Below are positions 9,377-16,546 of a stretch of DNA of 36,447 nt, in pieces. Origin of the DNA: Promethearchaeota archaeon (GTDB taxonomy: Archaea > Asgardarchaeota > Lokiarchaeia > Sigyniarchaeales > SOKP01). Location: contig JAHPYZ010000048.1 of the NCBI GenBank assembly GCA_019058425.1, positions 1 through 36,447 on the forward strand. Direction: 5' to 3'. The notes under the pieces were generated by a model. It saw nothing but the letters and a program-made list of their open reading frames with translations, was not told the origin of the DNA and did not search any database. Position 1 is the first letter of the stretch. Each line of letters begins with the position of its first letter. The position numbers and the translations under genes are program-made.

Positions 9377-9383
9377 AAAGGTG
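9377..9383 (+). promoter_or_regulatory. Shine-Dalgarno site (AAAGGTG) that fixes the L21e start
   Basis: AAAGGTG is complementary to the usual archaeal 16S 3' end (anti-SD GAUCACCUCC, from general knowledge). It sits 7 bases before the ATC at 9391. In the same register the S7 gene has GAGGT with 8 bases to its ATG, so the spacing supports ATC as the start codon of L21e. Confidence 0.6.
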
Positions 9384-9390
9384 TGTTACA

Positions 9391-9702
9391 ATCGTAAAAC
9401 ATAGAGGCTACAGGACCAAAACCCGTCATAAGCACAGAAAAAATGTCCGTAAGAGAGGTTTAGGATCAATTGAAAAATATCTTATAGATTATGAAATCAA
9501 TGATAAAGTTGATATAATCAGTGATCCATCAATTCACAAACGTGGATTTCCGCATTCTAGATATCATGGGCGTACGGGCACGATAATTGGTCAAAGAGGG
9601 CGTTGTTATTTGGTTGAGGTAAAATTGGGAAATTCGAGAAAGACATTAATTATTGGAAAGGAGCACCTAAGATTAAACGCTGTTTCAATTAAGGAAAACT
9701 AA
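9391..9702 (+). CDS. rpl21e: Large ribosomal subunit protein L21e, apparent AUC start
   Basis: A 103-residue L21e protein: VKHRGYRTKTRHKHRKN at the N-terminus, then DYEINDKVDIISDPSIHKRG, PHSRYHGRTGTIIGQRGR and YLVEVKLGN, all family hallmarks. The frame is open only from just after a TAA at 9376-9378. The codons between that stop and the conserved N-terminus are AGG TGT GTT ACA ATC, so no ATG, GTG or TTG is available. ATC at 9391 is 7 bases after AAAGGTG and directly precedes VKHRGYR, where other L21e proteins have Met. Standard gene callers will miss this gene. It lies between pus10 and rpoF. Identity is secure; the start codon is inferred. Confidence 0.9.
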   Translation: MVKHRGYRTKTRHKHRKNVRKRGLGSIEKYLIDYEINDKVDIISDPSIHKRGFPHSRYHGRTGTIIGQRGRCYLVEVKLGNSRKTLIIGKEHLRLNAVSIKEN

Positions 9703-9721
9703 ATATCATAGAGAAAAATCA

Positions 9722-10087
9722 ATGTCAGGAAGAAAAAAAGACGAAAAAACGGTATCAATACCTGAAGTAAAAGAAATCATGGAAAATGTAAAGGATCAAC
9801 TATTAGAAATAGATTCTGAGGAGGGAATGTCTCATTTCCAAGAAATTACATATAATTATGTGAATAAATTTACAAAATATAATGCTAAAACTGCTAAAAA
9901 AGTAAAGAAATTATTAATGGAAAAGTATGACATTGAGGAAATTTATTCTATTAATATAGTAAACATAGATCCTCAAACTGTTCCAGAATTGAGAATTATT
10001 TTAGAAAAAAGTTTTACAGGTAAAACCTTAACAGATGATCAACTCGAAATCATCATTGAAGAAATTGAGGAACTTAAATCGTCTTAA
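9722..10087 (+). CDS. rpoF: DNA-directed RNA polymerase subunit F (Rpo4/Rpb4)
   Basis: A 121-residue homologue of eukaryotic Rpb4, which with Rpo7 forms the polymerase stalk. It is the conserved neighbour of L21e in archaea and starts 20 bases after its stop. Visible family features: VSIPEVKEIMENV near the start, the helical stretch YNYVNKFTKYNAKTAKKVKKLL, and the HRDC-like end NIDPQTVPELRIILEKS followed by LTDDQLEIIIEEIEELKSS. The size fits the archaeal family. It is probably co-transcribed with L21e. Confidence 0.9.
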   Translation: MSGRKKDEKTVSIPEVKEIMENVKDQLLEIDSEEGMSHFQEITYNYVNKFTKYNAKTAKKVKKLLMEKYDIEEIYSINIVNIDPQTVPELRIILEKSFTGKTLTDDQLEIIIEEIEELKSS

Positions 10088-10262
10088 ATTTTGAATCTAG
10101 TCATCTAATTTATAAAATTTTGAAGGTATGAATTATAATCCGTCAAATTTATAAGTCTTTTTTGTTTTAAATTCTAATGAACAATCCCAATTAGTAGAGT
10201 AGTTTATTAAAATATAAATTTTGAAATGGTAATCGGAAAAGTAAAAAAAAGAAAAAATAGTA

Positions 10263-10907
10263 ATGATGGAAAGAAGAGAGCGATACAGAGGTCCTCCACG
10301 CAGAAGGAGTTATCGAAGTGGTTCCAAGAAGAAAAAACAATTTATAAAAAGATTTCGGGAGGTTGTTATATTAGATTTATTAATACATGGACATCCCGAA
10401 GAAGATAGACCTAGTTGGGCAAAAACTCCAATAGCACAAGTTCTTACTTTTCCGGATTTTGTTCTTTATGAAGTTAAGGTTAATAAAAACTCAAAGATCG
10501 AAGTTCAAGAACAAAAAACATATGAAGAATTCTTAAATGAAGAGAAACTAAATGAAGTTATAAAAAAAATCGATTTTAAAGATTTAACTAGTACATCTAA
10601 GGCATTAATTCAGCCGATTCTCGAAAAACAAGTTTTAAAATATGAAGAAGAATTTATTAATTTTTTTAATAATTCTACATCCATTACACCGAGAATGCAT
10701 GCTTTAAAACTGCTACCTGGAATAGGACAAAAACACATGTGGGAAATTCTCAATGCAAGAGAAAGACAAAAATTCGGAACATTTAAAGATATTTCTGATA
10801 GAACTAGTATTTCTAATCCACCCAAATTGATTGCCCAAAGAATTATTAAAGAACTTGAACGAGATGCAAAATACTATCTTTTTAGCAAAACTCAAAAATA
10901 TGAATGA
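10263..10907 (+). CDS. DUF655 family protein (OB-like plus helix-hairpin-helix)
   Basis: A 214-residue archaeal conserved protein normally found between rpoF and ksgA, as here. It has an Arg/Lys-rich start (RRERYRGPPRRRSYRSGSKKKK), a central strand-rich region with VVILDLLIHGHPEEDRPSW and AQVLTFPDFVLYEVKV, and a C-terminal helix-hairpin-helix (MHALKLLPGIGQKHMWEILNARE). These suggest nucleic-acid binding, probably linked to rRNA maturation or transcription. The precise function is not established. The start could be ATG 10263 or the adjacent ATG 10266. The stop overlaps the ksgA start (ATGA), implying coupled translation. Confidence 0.85.
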   Translation: MMERRERYRGPPRRRSYRSGSKKKKQFIKRFREVVILDLLIHGHPEEDRPSWAKTPIAQVLTFPDFVLYEVKVNKNSKIEVQEQKTYEEFLNEEKLNEVIKKIDFKDLTSTSKALIQPILEKQVLKYEEEFINFFNNSTSITPRMHALKLLPGIGQKHMWEILNARERQKFGTFKDISDRTSISNPPKLIAQRIIKELERDAKYYLFSKTQKYE

Positions 10908-11749
10908 GTTTCATGAATACGAAAGAAACAAAACTCATTTTAAATAAGCTGGAAATAAATCCGAATAAAAAATTTGGTCAAAATTTCTTAATCGATAAGA
11001 ATATTGTAAAGAAAATTATCTCCGTTTCTGAAATAACTCAAAATGACGTAATTTTAGAAATCGGAACTGGTTTAGGAGCTTTAACAGAAGATATAGCAAA
11101 TTTAGCTAAAAAAGTCTATGGGATTGAAATTGATCACCGTTTGAGTTCATATTTGAAGGATAAATTATCAATTTACAACAATATTGAGATTATTCATGGA
11201 GATGTGCTTGAAATTGAAATACCTGAGCACAATAAAGTCATTTCCAATATTCCCTATACCATAACAGGACCATTAATAGATAAAATATTCTTTAATACTT
11301 CAATACCTGTAGGAATATTGATTATCGAAAAAAGTATAGCAAATCGAATGTTTCTTTCAGGAAAATACAAAGATTACTCGCGGATCAGTATCGGAATTAA
11401 TGCATTCATGAAAACTGTTCTAAAATCAGAAATTTCAAATAATAGCTTTTACCCTATTCCGAAAATCGCATTATCACTCATCAAAATTGTTCCTAGAGAA
11501 AATCTTAATCCATTCCTCTCAGATGACGATTCAATAAAGTTTTTTTTAAAGTTTATTGCGGGGATAATGCCATATAAAAATAAAAATATTGTAAATGCTA
11601 TAGGTTTTTTTTTAAAAAACCATAATAATATCCAATATTCAAGAGAAAAAATTCTCAAAATTTTAGGAGGAAATAACTTAGAGAATAAAAAGGTTTTTAA
11701 CTTTAATATCGATGAGTTCATTGAGATTTGCAAACTATTTTACTTTTAA
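10904..11749 (+). CDS. ksgA: 16S rRNA dimethyladenosine transferase KsgA/Dim1
   Basis: A 281-residue SAM-dependent enzyme that dimethylates the two adjacent adenines near the 3' end of 16S rRNA. Seen: NKKFGQNFLIDKNI (21-34), the SAM-binding motif LEIGTGLGALTE (51-62), the acidic ribose-binding residue in EIDHRL (75-80), GDVLEIEI, and the catalytic NIPY (115-118). The C-terminal helical domain is present (FFLKFIAGIMPYKNKNIVNAI). It overlaps DUF655 by 4 bases and is followed after 17 bases by the HemK-like methyltransferase, forming one probable operon. Confidence 0.95.
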   Translation: MSFMNTKETKLILNKLEINPNKKFGQNFLIDKNIVKKIISVSEITQNDVILEIGTGLGALTEDIANLAKKVYGIEIDHRLSSYLKDKLSIYNNIEIIHGDVLEIEIPEHNKVISNIPYTITGPLIDKIFFNTSIPVGILIIEKSIANRMFLSGKYKDYSRISIGINAFMKTVLKSEISNNSFYPIPKIALSLIKIVPRENLNPFLSDDDSIKFFLKFIAGIMPYKNKNIVNAIGFFLKNHNNIQYSREKILKILGGNNLENKKVFNFNIDEFIEICKLFYF

Positions 11750-11766
11750 ATAAAAATTAAGAAAAA

Positions 11767-12462
11767 GTGATACTCATTCCTTTCAAATCCGACTATATGA
11801 TTAGCTGTGATTATGATAATGTCTATTCTCCTTCTGACGATACTTATCTATTAATTGACTACTTCAAGCAAAAAATTGATGAAAAATATTTTGATTGTAT
11901 AAATCATAATGAGATTGAATACATTTTAGATTTAGGTACTGGAACTGGGATAATTGCAATTTTTTTGCAATTACTTAAAAAACAATATTCAAATTTTAAT
12001 CCAATAATATATGCCTCTGATATTTTAGAAGAAGCAATAGCTTGTGCTAAAGAAAATGAAGAAAAGAATCAGATTAATGAAGAAATAACTTTTATACGCT
12101 CGGATTTGTTTATCTCCTTTCCAGAAAGCCTGAAAAATTCTTTTAATATTATTATTTTTAATCCCCCTTACTTACCATCCTCAGAATTAATAAATCAAAG
12201 TAATAACAAGAAAAAAATAGATTATAGTTGGAATGGAGGGTTAAAAGGATATGAAGTTTTAATAAGGTTTCTTAAACATGCGAAAAATTACCTTAGTTTT
12301 AAAAAGCCCCATATTATTTATTGCATTACATCCAGTAGAACTGATTTACGCGAATTAAACAAAATAATTAGTGATTTAGGTTATGTAAATGAAATCGTAG
12401 AAAAACGCCATATCTTCTTTGAAGATATTCTTCTAAATAAACTTTCATTTAAAACTAATTAA
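11767..12462 (+). CDS. HemK/Mtq2-type glutamine methyltransferase
   Basis: A 231-residue SAM-dependent methyltransferase with a GTG start at 11767, 17 bases after ksgA. Motif I is DLGTGTGIIAI (55-65) and the catalytic N6-methyltransferase motif is NPPYLPS (132-138). The N-terminal VYSPSDDTYLL resembles the VYEPxEDTxLL opening of the eukaryotic Mtq2/N6AMT1 and archaeal group. That group methylates the Gln of the GGQ motif in class I release factors, so the target is probably aRF1. This is known for the family and not shown here. Its last 4 bases overlap the convergent NurA gene. Confidence 0.88.
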   Translation: MILIPFKSDYMISCDYDNVYSPSDDTYLLIDYFKQKIDEKYFDCINHNEIEYILDLGTGTGIIAIFLQLLKKQYSNFNPIIYASDILEEAIACAKENEEKNQINEEITFIRSDLFISFPESLKNSFNIIIFNPPYLPSSELINQSNNKKKIDYSWNGGLKGYEVLIRFLKHAKNYLSFKKPHIIYCITSSRTDLRELNKIISDLGYVNEIVEKRHIFFEDILLNKLSFKTN

Positions 12463-13739
12463 AAAGGTCTTCGATTTCTTCTTTTTTCTATTAATGAAAC
12501 ACCGTGAGTATTTAAAGTTCTTGTTAAATTATTTAGGAGTAAGTCAACTTCCTTTGGTTTAAAAACTGCTCTCCTATGAGCTTCTATTTGAGGGATTGGT
12601 AAACCATAATGTTCATTTAAGCTTGAAATTGGTAATAGGATGGATGTAATTAAATCTGCTTTTTCTGATGCTTTTTTAAAGGAGTGTTTTTCATCCATGA
12701 AGAATTCTATTCTACAAGGAGTATCAAAATGAGTAGTTTTTAAATAGAAAGCATAAAAAGAAAGAGGAAAATAGTAAGGGATTTCTTTTTTAATTCCAGT
12801 ATCTCTGATTTTATCAATTTCTCTCTTACAATTGAAAATACAAGATCTTTCAGACTTCTTTAATACACGATTAAATAAGTCGAGATCTGAGAAATAATCC
12901 ATCACTTTTCGATAATTAATTTTAACAAAATCAGTTAATTTTGAATAACTGGGTCTTAATAATTGAATAGAATCTCTTAAAAGATGTGATAATGCAGAAG
13001 TTCTTGTATCTTTAATTGAACCAATTAACAATATCCCATTTTCTTTACAATATGAATATAAATTATGATATTCTTTCAAAAGCATATCATACTTTCGTGA
13101 AATCTCAGGATCTTTGGAGAACAATAAGTTTATTGGCATGATGACAATTGATCCGTCAATTATAATCATATCAATTCCAGAACTTTTTCTTATCAAATTA
13201 TTTAGTAGGTTGATCTCCATAAAATTCATATCAATTGATACTTTAGTTTCTACAGCAGTTTCATCCAGATTAAGGAAATTTGCTTGTACAAAATAATTAT
13301 TGAATCCACTTAAATCGGGATAATAATCGATTTTAGCAGCACTGTTTTTCTGGAAATAATATTTTACAGCAATACTTTTTAAAAATGAAAAATCTACATT
13401 CATATATTTCTTTGTAACTGAACTCCCATCAACACTAACAACATTTAATCCTCTAATATTAGCAGAAACTATTTTTTTTTTTAAAAATTCTTCTTTAATA
13501 AAAAATCTAGGAAAATCTATGAATTCTGAAAAATCTATGTGAACAATGTTTTTCTCAATTATGTTAACAAAATTATTCTTTAGTCTTTCAAGCTCTAAAT
13601 ATTCTTCTGCAATATTCTTAAGATCCTTTAACAAAAGCTGTTCTTTTGTAAGTCCAGGAGTAATTGATATGTCTTTATCATGAGAATACATTTTAGATTT
13701 TTTTAATTCCGATTTTGTCATTTTATCCCTAATTGTCAT
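12459..13739 (-). CDS. nurA: NurA domain 5'-3' nuclease
   Basis: A 426-residue protein with the NurA domain. Visible acidic metal-binding positions are D104 in VVSVDGSS and D195 in IIIDGSIV, plus a late conserved segment LPIPQIEAHRRAVF typical of the family C-terminus. NurA works with the HerA translocase in DNA end resection with Mre11-Rad50. Those partners are not in this window, so the gene is separated from its usual operon. It is tail-to-tail with the HemK-like gene, overlapping it by 4 bases. Confidence 0.85.
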   Translation of the reverse strand: MTIRDKMTKSELKKSKMYSHDKDISITPGLTKEQLLLKDLKNIAEEYLELERLKNNFVNIIEKNIVHIDFSEFIDFPRFFIKEEFLKKKIVSANIRGLNVVSVDGSSVTKKYMNVDFSFLKSIAVKYYFQKNSAAKIDYYPDLSGFNNYFVQANFLNLDETAVETKVSIDMNFMEINLLNNLIRKSSGIDMIIIDGSIVIMPINLLFSKDPEISRKYDMLLKEYHNLYSYCKENGILLIGSIKDTRTSALSHLLRDSIQLLRPSYSKLTDFVKINYRKVMDYFSDLDLFNRVLKKSERSCIFNCKREIDKIRDTGIKKEIPYYFPLSFYAFYLKTTHFDTPCRIEFFMDEKHSFKKASEKADLITSILLPISSLNEHYGLPIPQIEAHRRAVFKPKEVDLLLNNLTRTLNTHGVSLIEKRRNRRPF

Positions 13740-13832
13740 TAAAAGTACAAATAATAGAAATCATAATAATAATAATGAGATATTTAAATTTTTGATTTAT
13801 AACTACTAATTCAAAATATTATTTTAATAAAA

Positions 13833-14474
13833 ATGGTAATACAGATAGGAGAAAATCCTTGGATATTAATTGGATTAACATTTTTTGAAGTTTTGTTTGT
13901 CATTATTCCTGCTTTAATATCTAGTAAATTGGAAAACAAAACTTTTAAAGATATAATCAAAGAGATGGGATTTCAAAAAAATAAAGATATTTTTCTTAAA
14001 GTAATATCAGGTTTAAGTTTTGGAATTGTTTTCTTTTTTTTCGGTAATTATATCATTCTTTTCTTCCGAGATTTAATAGTTCGTAATATTTTTGGGAATG
14101 AGTTTGTCGAAGCTGGGGAAGCAGGAGGTATTAGTACCTCTCCTATTCAACCTAATAATATACAACTAATGATCCTAATAATCCTACAAGTAATTATTAT
14201 TGGTCCTTGCGAAGAATCTTTTTTCAGAGGATTTCTAATTCAAAAAATGAAAACAAAATTGAAATTAGCTTACTCAATCATTATTTCATCAATTTTTTTT
14301 ACATTATACCATGTACCACCATTTTTAGTACCATTGACTACTATTATTACTTTCTTTGGTTATTTTTTCACATTTAGCATTATCCTGTCTCTTATTTTCG
14401 TCTATTTTGATTTCTCACTTATTCCATGTTCAATTGCTCATTCTGTATTCAATATTCTTATATTATTAATATGA
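13833..14474 (+). CDS. CPBP family intramembrane protease (CAAX protease-like)
   Basis: A 213-residue membrane protein with 6-7 hydrophobic segments and a full set of CPBP/Rce1-like motifs: E127-E128 and R132 in CEESFFRG, H160 in FFTLYH, and H203/N207 in IAHSVFN. It is therefore expected to be an active glutamic-type intramembrane endopeptidase, unlike the degenerate copy at 2798. Substrates are unknown. The small GTPase next door (14610) lacks a C-terminal CAAX cysteine, so a prenyl-processing partnership is not supported by the sequence. Confidence 0.85.
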   Translation: MVIQIGENPWILIGLTFFEVLFVIIPALISSKLENKTFKDIIKEMGFQKNKDIFLKVISGLSFGIVFFFFGNYIILFFRDLIVRNIFGNEFVEAGEAGGISTSPIQPNNIQLMILIILQVIIIGPCEESFFRGFLIQKMKTKLKLAYSIIISSIFFTLYHVPPFLVPLTTIITFFGYFFTFSIILSLIFVYFDFSLIPCSIAHSVFNILILLI

Positions 14475-14609
14475 TGTTTTCTATCGGAGAAAGTATTAAA
14501 TATAAATTAGACAAAAATTAATTAATATTAGGTCTATTACTATAATAATTTCAAATTTAATTATTAATAATCGAGGAGAAACTTCAAAATATCCGAATCA
14601 TCGTAAATT

Positions 14610-15134
14610 ATGACCAATTATGACTACACTTTTAAAATTATGATGCTAGGAGATGCATCTGTTGGGAAAACGTCTCTTACTATGAGATATATCTCAGGAT
14701 TCTTTATGGAGGATTTAAAACTTACTATTGGTGTAGATTTTTATTCTAAAACTACAGGTTTCAGAGATAAAAAGGTCAAATTACAAATTTGGGATTTTGG
14801 CGGTGAGGAACGATTTCGATTTCTTCTCTCTCAGTATAGTAAAGGTGCAAATGGAGCATTTTTCTTATATGACATCACTAATCAAACATCGTTAGATCAT
14901 TTACCAGATTGGACACAAGTAATCAGAGAGCATGCGGGTGACATACCAATAATGTTAATTGGTTCGAAAGTAGACTTAGATGAATTCAGAGCTGTTACTC
15001 GGGATGAAGGAATTTTAGCAGCAAAAAAATATAATCTTGCTTCTTTTGTAGAATTATCTTCTAAAACTGGAGAGAATGTAGAAAAGGCTTTCAATGTTAT
15101 GACAGAAATTCTTTTCGAAAAGTATTCAAGCTAA
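14610..15134 (+). CDS. Rab/Ras-like small GTPase
   Basis: A 174-residue single-domain GTPase. G1 is GDASVGKTS (14-22), a candidate switch I Thr is T39, G3 is WDFGGEERF (61-69), G4 is GSKVD (118-122) and G5 is LSSKTGE (149-155). Compared with Ras/Rab, G3 reads DFGG-E instead of DTAG-Q, so the usual catalytic Gln position is Glu, and the G4 Asn is Ser. There is no C-terminal Cys, so lipid anchoring by prenylation is unlikely. Proteins of this type are abundant in Asgard archaea and are thought to act with Roadblock or longin proteins. Its cellular role is unknown. Confidence 0.9.
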   Translation: MTNYDYTFKIMMLGDASVGKTSLTMRYISGFFMEDLKLTIGVDFYSKTTGFRDKKVKLQIWDFGGEERFRFLLSQYSKGANGAFFLYDITNQTSLDHLPDWTQVIREHAGDIPIMLIGSKVDLDEFRAVTRDEGILAAKKYNLASFVELSSKTGENVEKAFNVMTEILFEKYSS

Positions 15135-15257
15135 GGATATTAAAAAGTATTTTAAAATTAAGCTATGCATTTAAATAAAGTTTAAATTTTCAGCTTTACT
15201 CCTTTTTTAAAATTTCTAAATTTAATTTTATATTATATTTGTATAATTTTTAGAAAG

Positions 15258-15266
15258 AAAAAGGTG
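15258..15266 (+). promoter_or_regulatory. Shine-Dalgarno site (AAAAAGGTG) for selenoprotein 1
   Basis: AAAAAGGTG lies 6 bases before ATC 15273 and contains the GTG at 15264. AAAGGTGTGTTACA is identical to the 14 bases upstream of the L21e ATC. It suggests that translation may begin at ATC 15273 and not at the GTG inside the binding site. Confidence 0.4.
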
Positions 15267-15806
15267 TGTTACATCACGGGAATTAACAATGGAGAACCTC
15301 TAAGGCCAAAGGGAATTCAATTAAATACCCTTGCCCCATTAATAGACACGATAGATATTTATGAAAATCCAATAAATCTAAAGGATTTGCTTCAAGAACA
15401 CGATGGAGTTTTAATTGACTTTTTTCGGGGTAATTGGTGAAACCACTGTAAAAAACACTTAAAACTATTAACCGAGCATATTTCTGAATTTGAAAATCGA
15501 AAAATTAAACTAATTACCATTGCCAGTGATAGTGTTAGACTTCTGAGGAAGTTTAAAGAAGAAAATGAGTTTAATGTTGATATGATATCTGATAGAGGGG
15601 CAAAAATTGCTAAGGAATATGGTGTTTATTGGTTTGCTCCTGGTGGAGGAAAAGATTACAAAATAAAACAAGCGGTCCCAAGTAAATTCCTTATAAATAA
15701 GAATAGAGAAATTATATGGAAATATATAGGGAAAGATAAGACCGATAGACCATCAATTGAAATGATGAAGGAAATAATAGATTCTAAAATTACATATCCC
15801 AAATAA
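15264..15806 (+). CDS. Selenoprotein: peroxiredoxin-like, W-U-N-H-C redox centre (UGA at 15438 read as Sec)
   Basis: Thioredoxin-fold protein of ~180 residues (GTG 15264) or 177 (ATC 15273). One in-frame TGA at 15438-15440 falls exactly where the family has its first redox Cys: DFFRGNW-U-NHC, against RGxWCxxC in Cys homologues. Reading frame and homology continue without shift on both sides. After the TGA come VDMISDRGAKIAKEYGVYWF, a PSKFLIN strand and WKYIGKDKTDRP, all matching the second copy at 16019. It should act as a thiol/selenol oxidoreductase or peroxidase. A SECIS-like RNA overlaps its 3' end (15795-15868) and a T-tract follows. Conventional annotation would report only the downstream piece from 15582 or call a pseudogene. 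Confidence 0.85.
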
Positions 15807-15868
15807 GAATGATTTGAGTATAAGAAAAATGAGATACTCAGGGACAACCTTGTGAGGGTTTTGGGATA
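15795..15868 (+). promoter_or_regulatory. SECIS element 1 (eukaryote-like, three-way junction)
   Basis: Hand-folded. Helix I pairs 15795-15803 (the last coding bases, for Y-P-K) with 15860-15868, 9 bp. The stop TAA (15804-15806) is in the junction. The quartet is AUGA 15809-15812 against GGAC 15842-15845, giving sheared G15811-A15844 and A15812-G15843. Helix II is 15814-15821 with 15834-15841, 8 bp including one U-G. The apical loop 15822-15833 is A-rich. Helix III pairs 15847-15850 with 15856-15859 around loop UGUGA. The AUGA / A-rich loop / GA pattern is the eukaryotic SECIS consensus, which as I recall has been reported for Lokiarchaeota. Confidence 0.8.
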
Positions 15869-15870
15869 CA

Positions 15871-15890
15871 ACTTCTTTTTATTTTTTTTT
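15871..15890 (+). terminator. Probable T-rich transcription terminator of selenoprotein 1
   Basis: A run dominated by T (ACTTCTTTTTATTTTTTTTT) begins two bases after the base of the SECIS stem. Archaeal RNA polymerase stops at such T-tracts without needing a hairpin. Its position means the SECIS is the last structured part of the message. Confidence 0.5.
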
Positions 15891-16018
15891 AAAATTCAAA
15901 ATTACTATTCTTCAATAATCAATTAAGTATTTTCGAATCACAAATGTTTAAAACTTCTAATTTTGTTTATAGGTACAAAAAAGTTTGCAGTGGAATTGAA
16001 TTTAAGGTAAAGAAAATA

Positions 16019-16546
16019 ATGAGCTTAAACAACGAAAGTACCCCTAGACCAAGAGGATTAGGGCTCAATAGTAAAGCTCCTCCGATAAATACTATTGATA
16101 TATATGGAAATCCAATTAATTTATCAAATCTTTTGAGGGAATATAATGGAATTTTGATAGATTTCTTTAGGGGTACATGGTGAAACTATTGAAAGGAACA
16201 TCTCGAGCATATAACAGATCACATTGACGAATTAGAAGAACGAAATATAAAAATTATTTCAATATCAACTGATACACCAGGATTATTAAAGAAGTATAGA
16301 GAAACAAATAATTTTCCCGTAGATATGATCTCAGATCGTGGGGGGAAAATAGCAAAAGATTATAACGTCTATTGGTTCGCTGAAGGTTGGGGTAAATTAA
16401 AAATAAAACAAGCGATACCAAGCAAATTTCTTATCCATAGAAATGGTGAAATTATCTGGAAATATATTGGAAGAGATAAAACAGACAGACCTGCTGTAAG
16501 TGCACTCATATTCCTAATTGATAAATACCTAACAAATCCCAAATGA
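16019..16546 (+). CDS. Selenoprotein: peroxiredoxin-like with two Sec codons (W-U-N-Y-U), UGA stop
   Basis: A 175-residue paralogue of the gene at 15264. ATG 16019 follows an AAGGT site; an in-frame ATG at 15944 would add an unmatched N-terminus. Two TGA codons, 16181-16183 and 16190-16192, replace both redox cysteines: DFFRGTW-U-NY-U (residues 55 and 58). Downstream homology is continuous (VDMISDRGGKIAKDY, KQAIPSKFLI, WKYIGRDKTDRP). The predicted stop at 16544-16546 is also TGA, aligned with the TAA of copy 1 after the same Pro-Lys, so termination there is expected although the codon also encodes Sec upstream. A diselenide or selenol centre is inferred. The likely origin is tandem duplication. 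Confidence 0.83.

Noticed and set aside
10226-10408. 60-codon open frame overlapping DUF655
   Set aside because: Different frame within the DUF655 N-terminal coding region; no family features.
15582-15806. Separate small gene of 74 codons
   Set aside because: Homology to the second copy continues upstream through the TGA at 15438, so this is only the C-terminal part of a selenoprotein.
15795-15890. Hairpin as a simple intrinsic terminator
   Set aside because: The T-tract alone would suffice in archaea, and the covarying multi-helix shape with the AUGA/GA quartet goes well beyond a terminator stem.
15944-16183. Short gene ending at TGA 16181, starting at ATG 15944
   Set aside because: The frame continues after the TGAs with conserved sequence. 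The start at 16019 has an AAGGT site and aligns with copy 1, while the extra N-terminus does not.
15264-16546. Pseudogene or nonsense-mutated peroxiredoxins
   Set aside because: All internal stops are TGA, all fall on redox cysteine positions, no frameshifts are present, and both copies have covarying SECIS structures.
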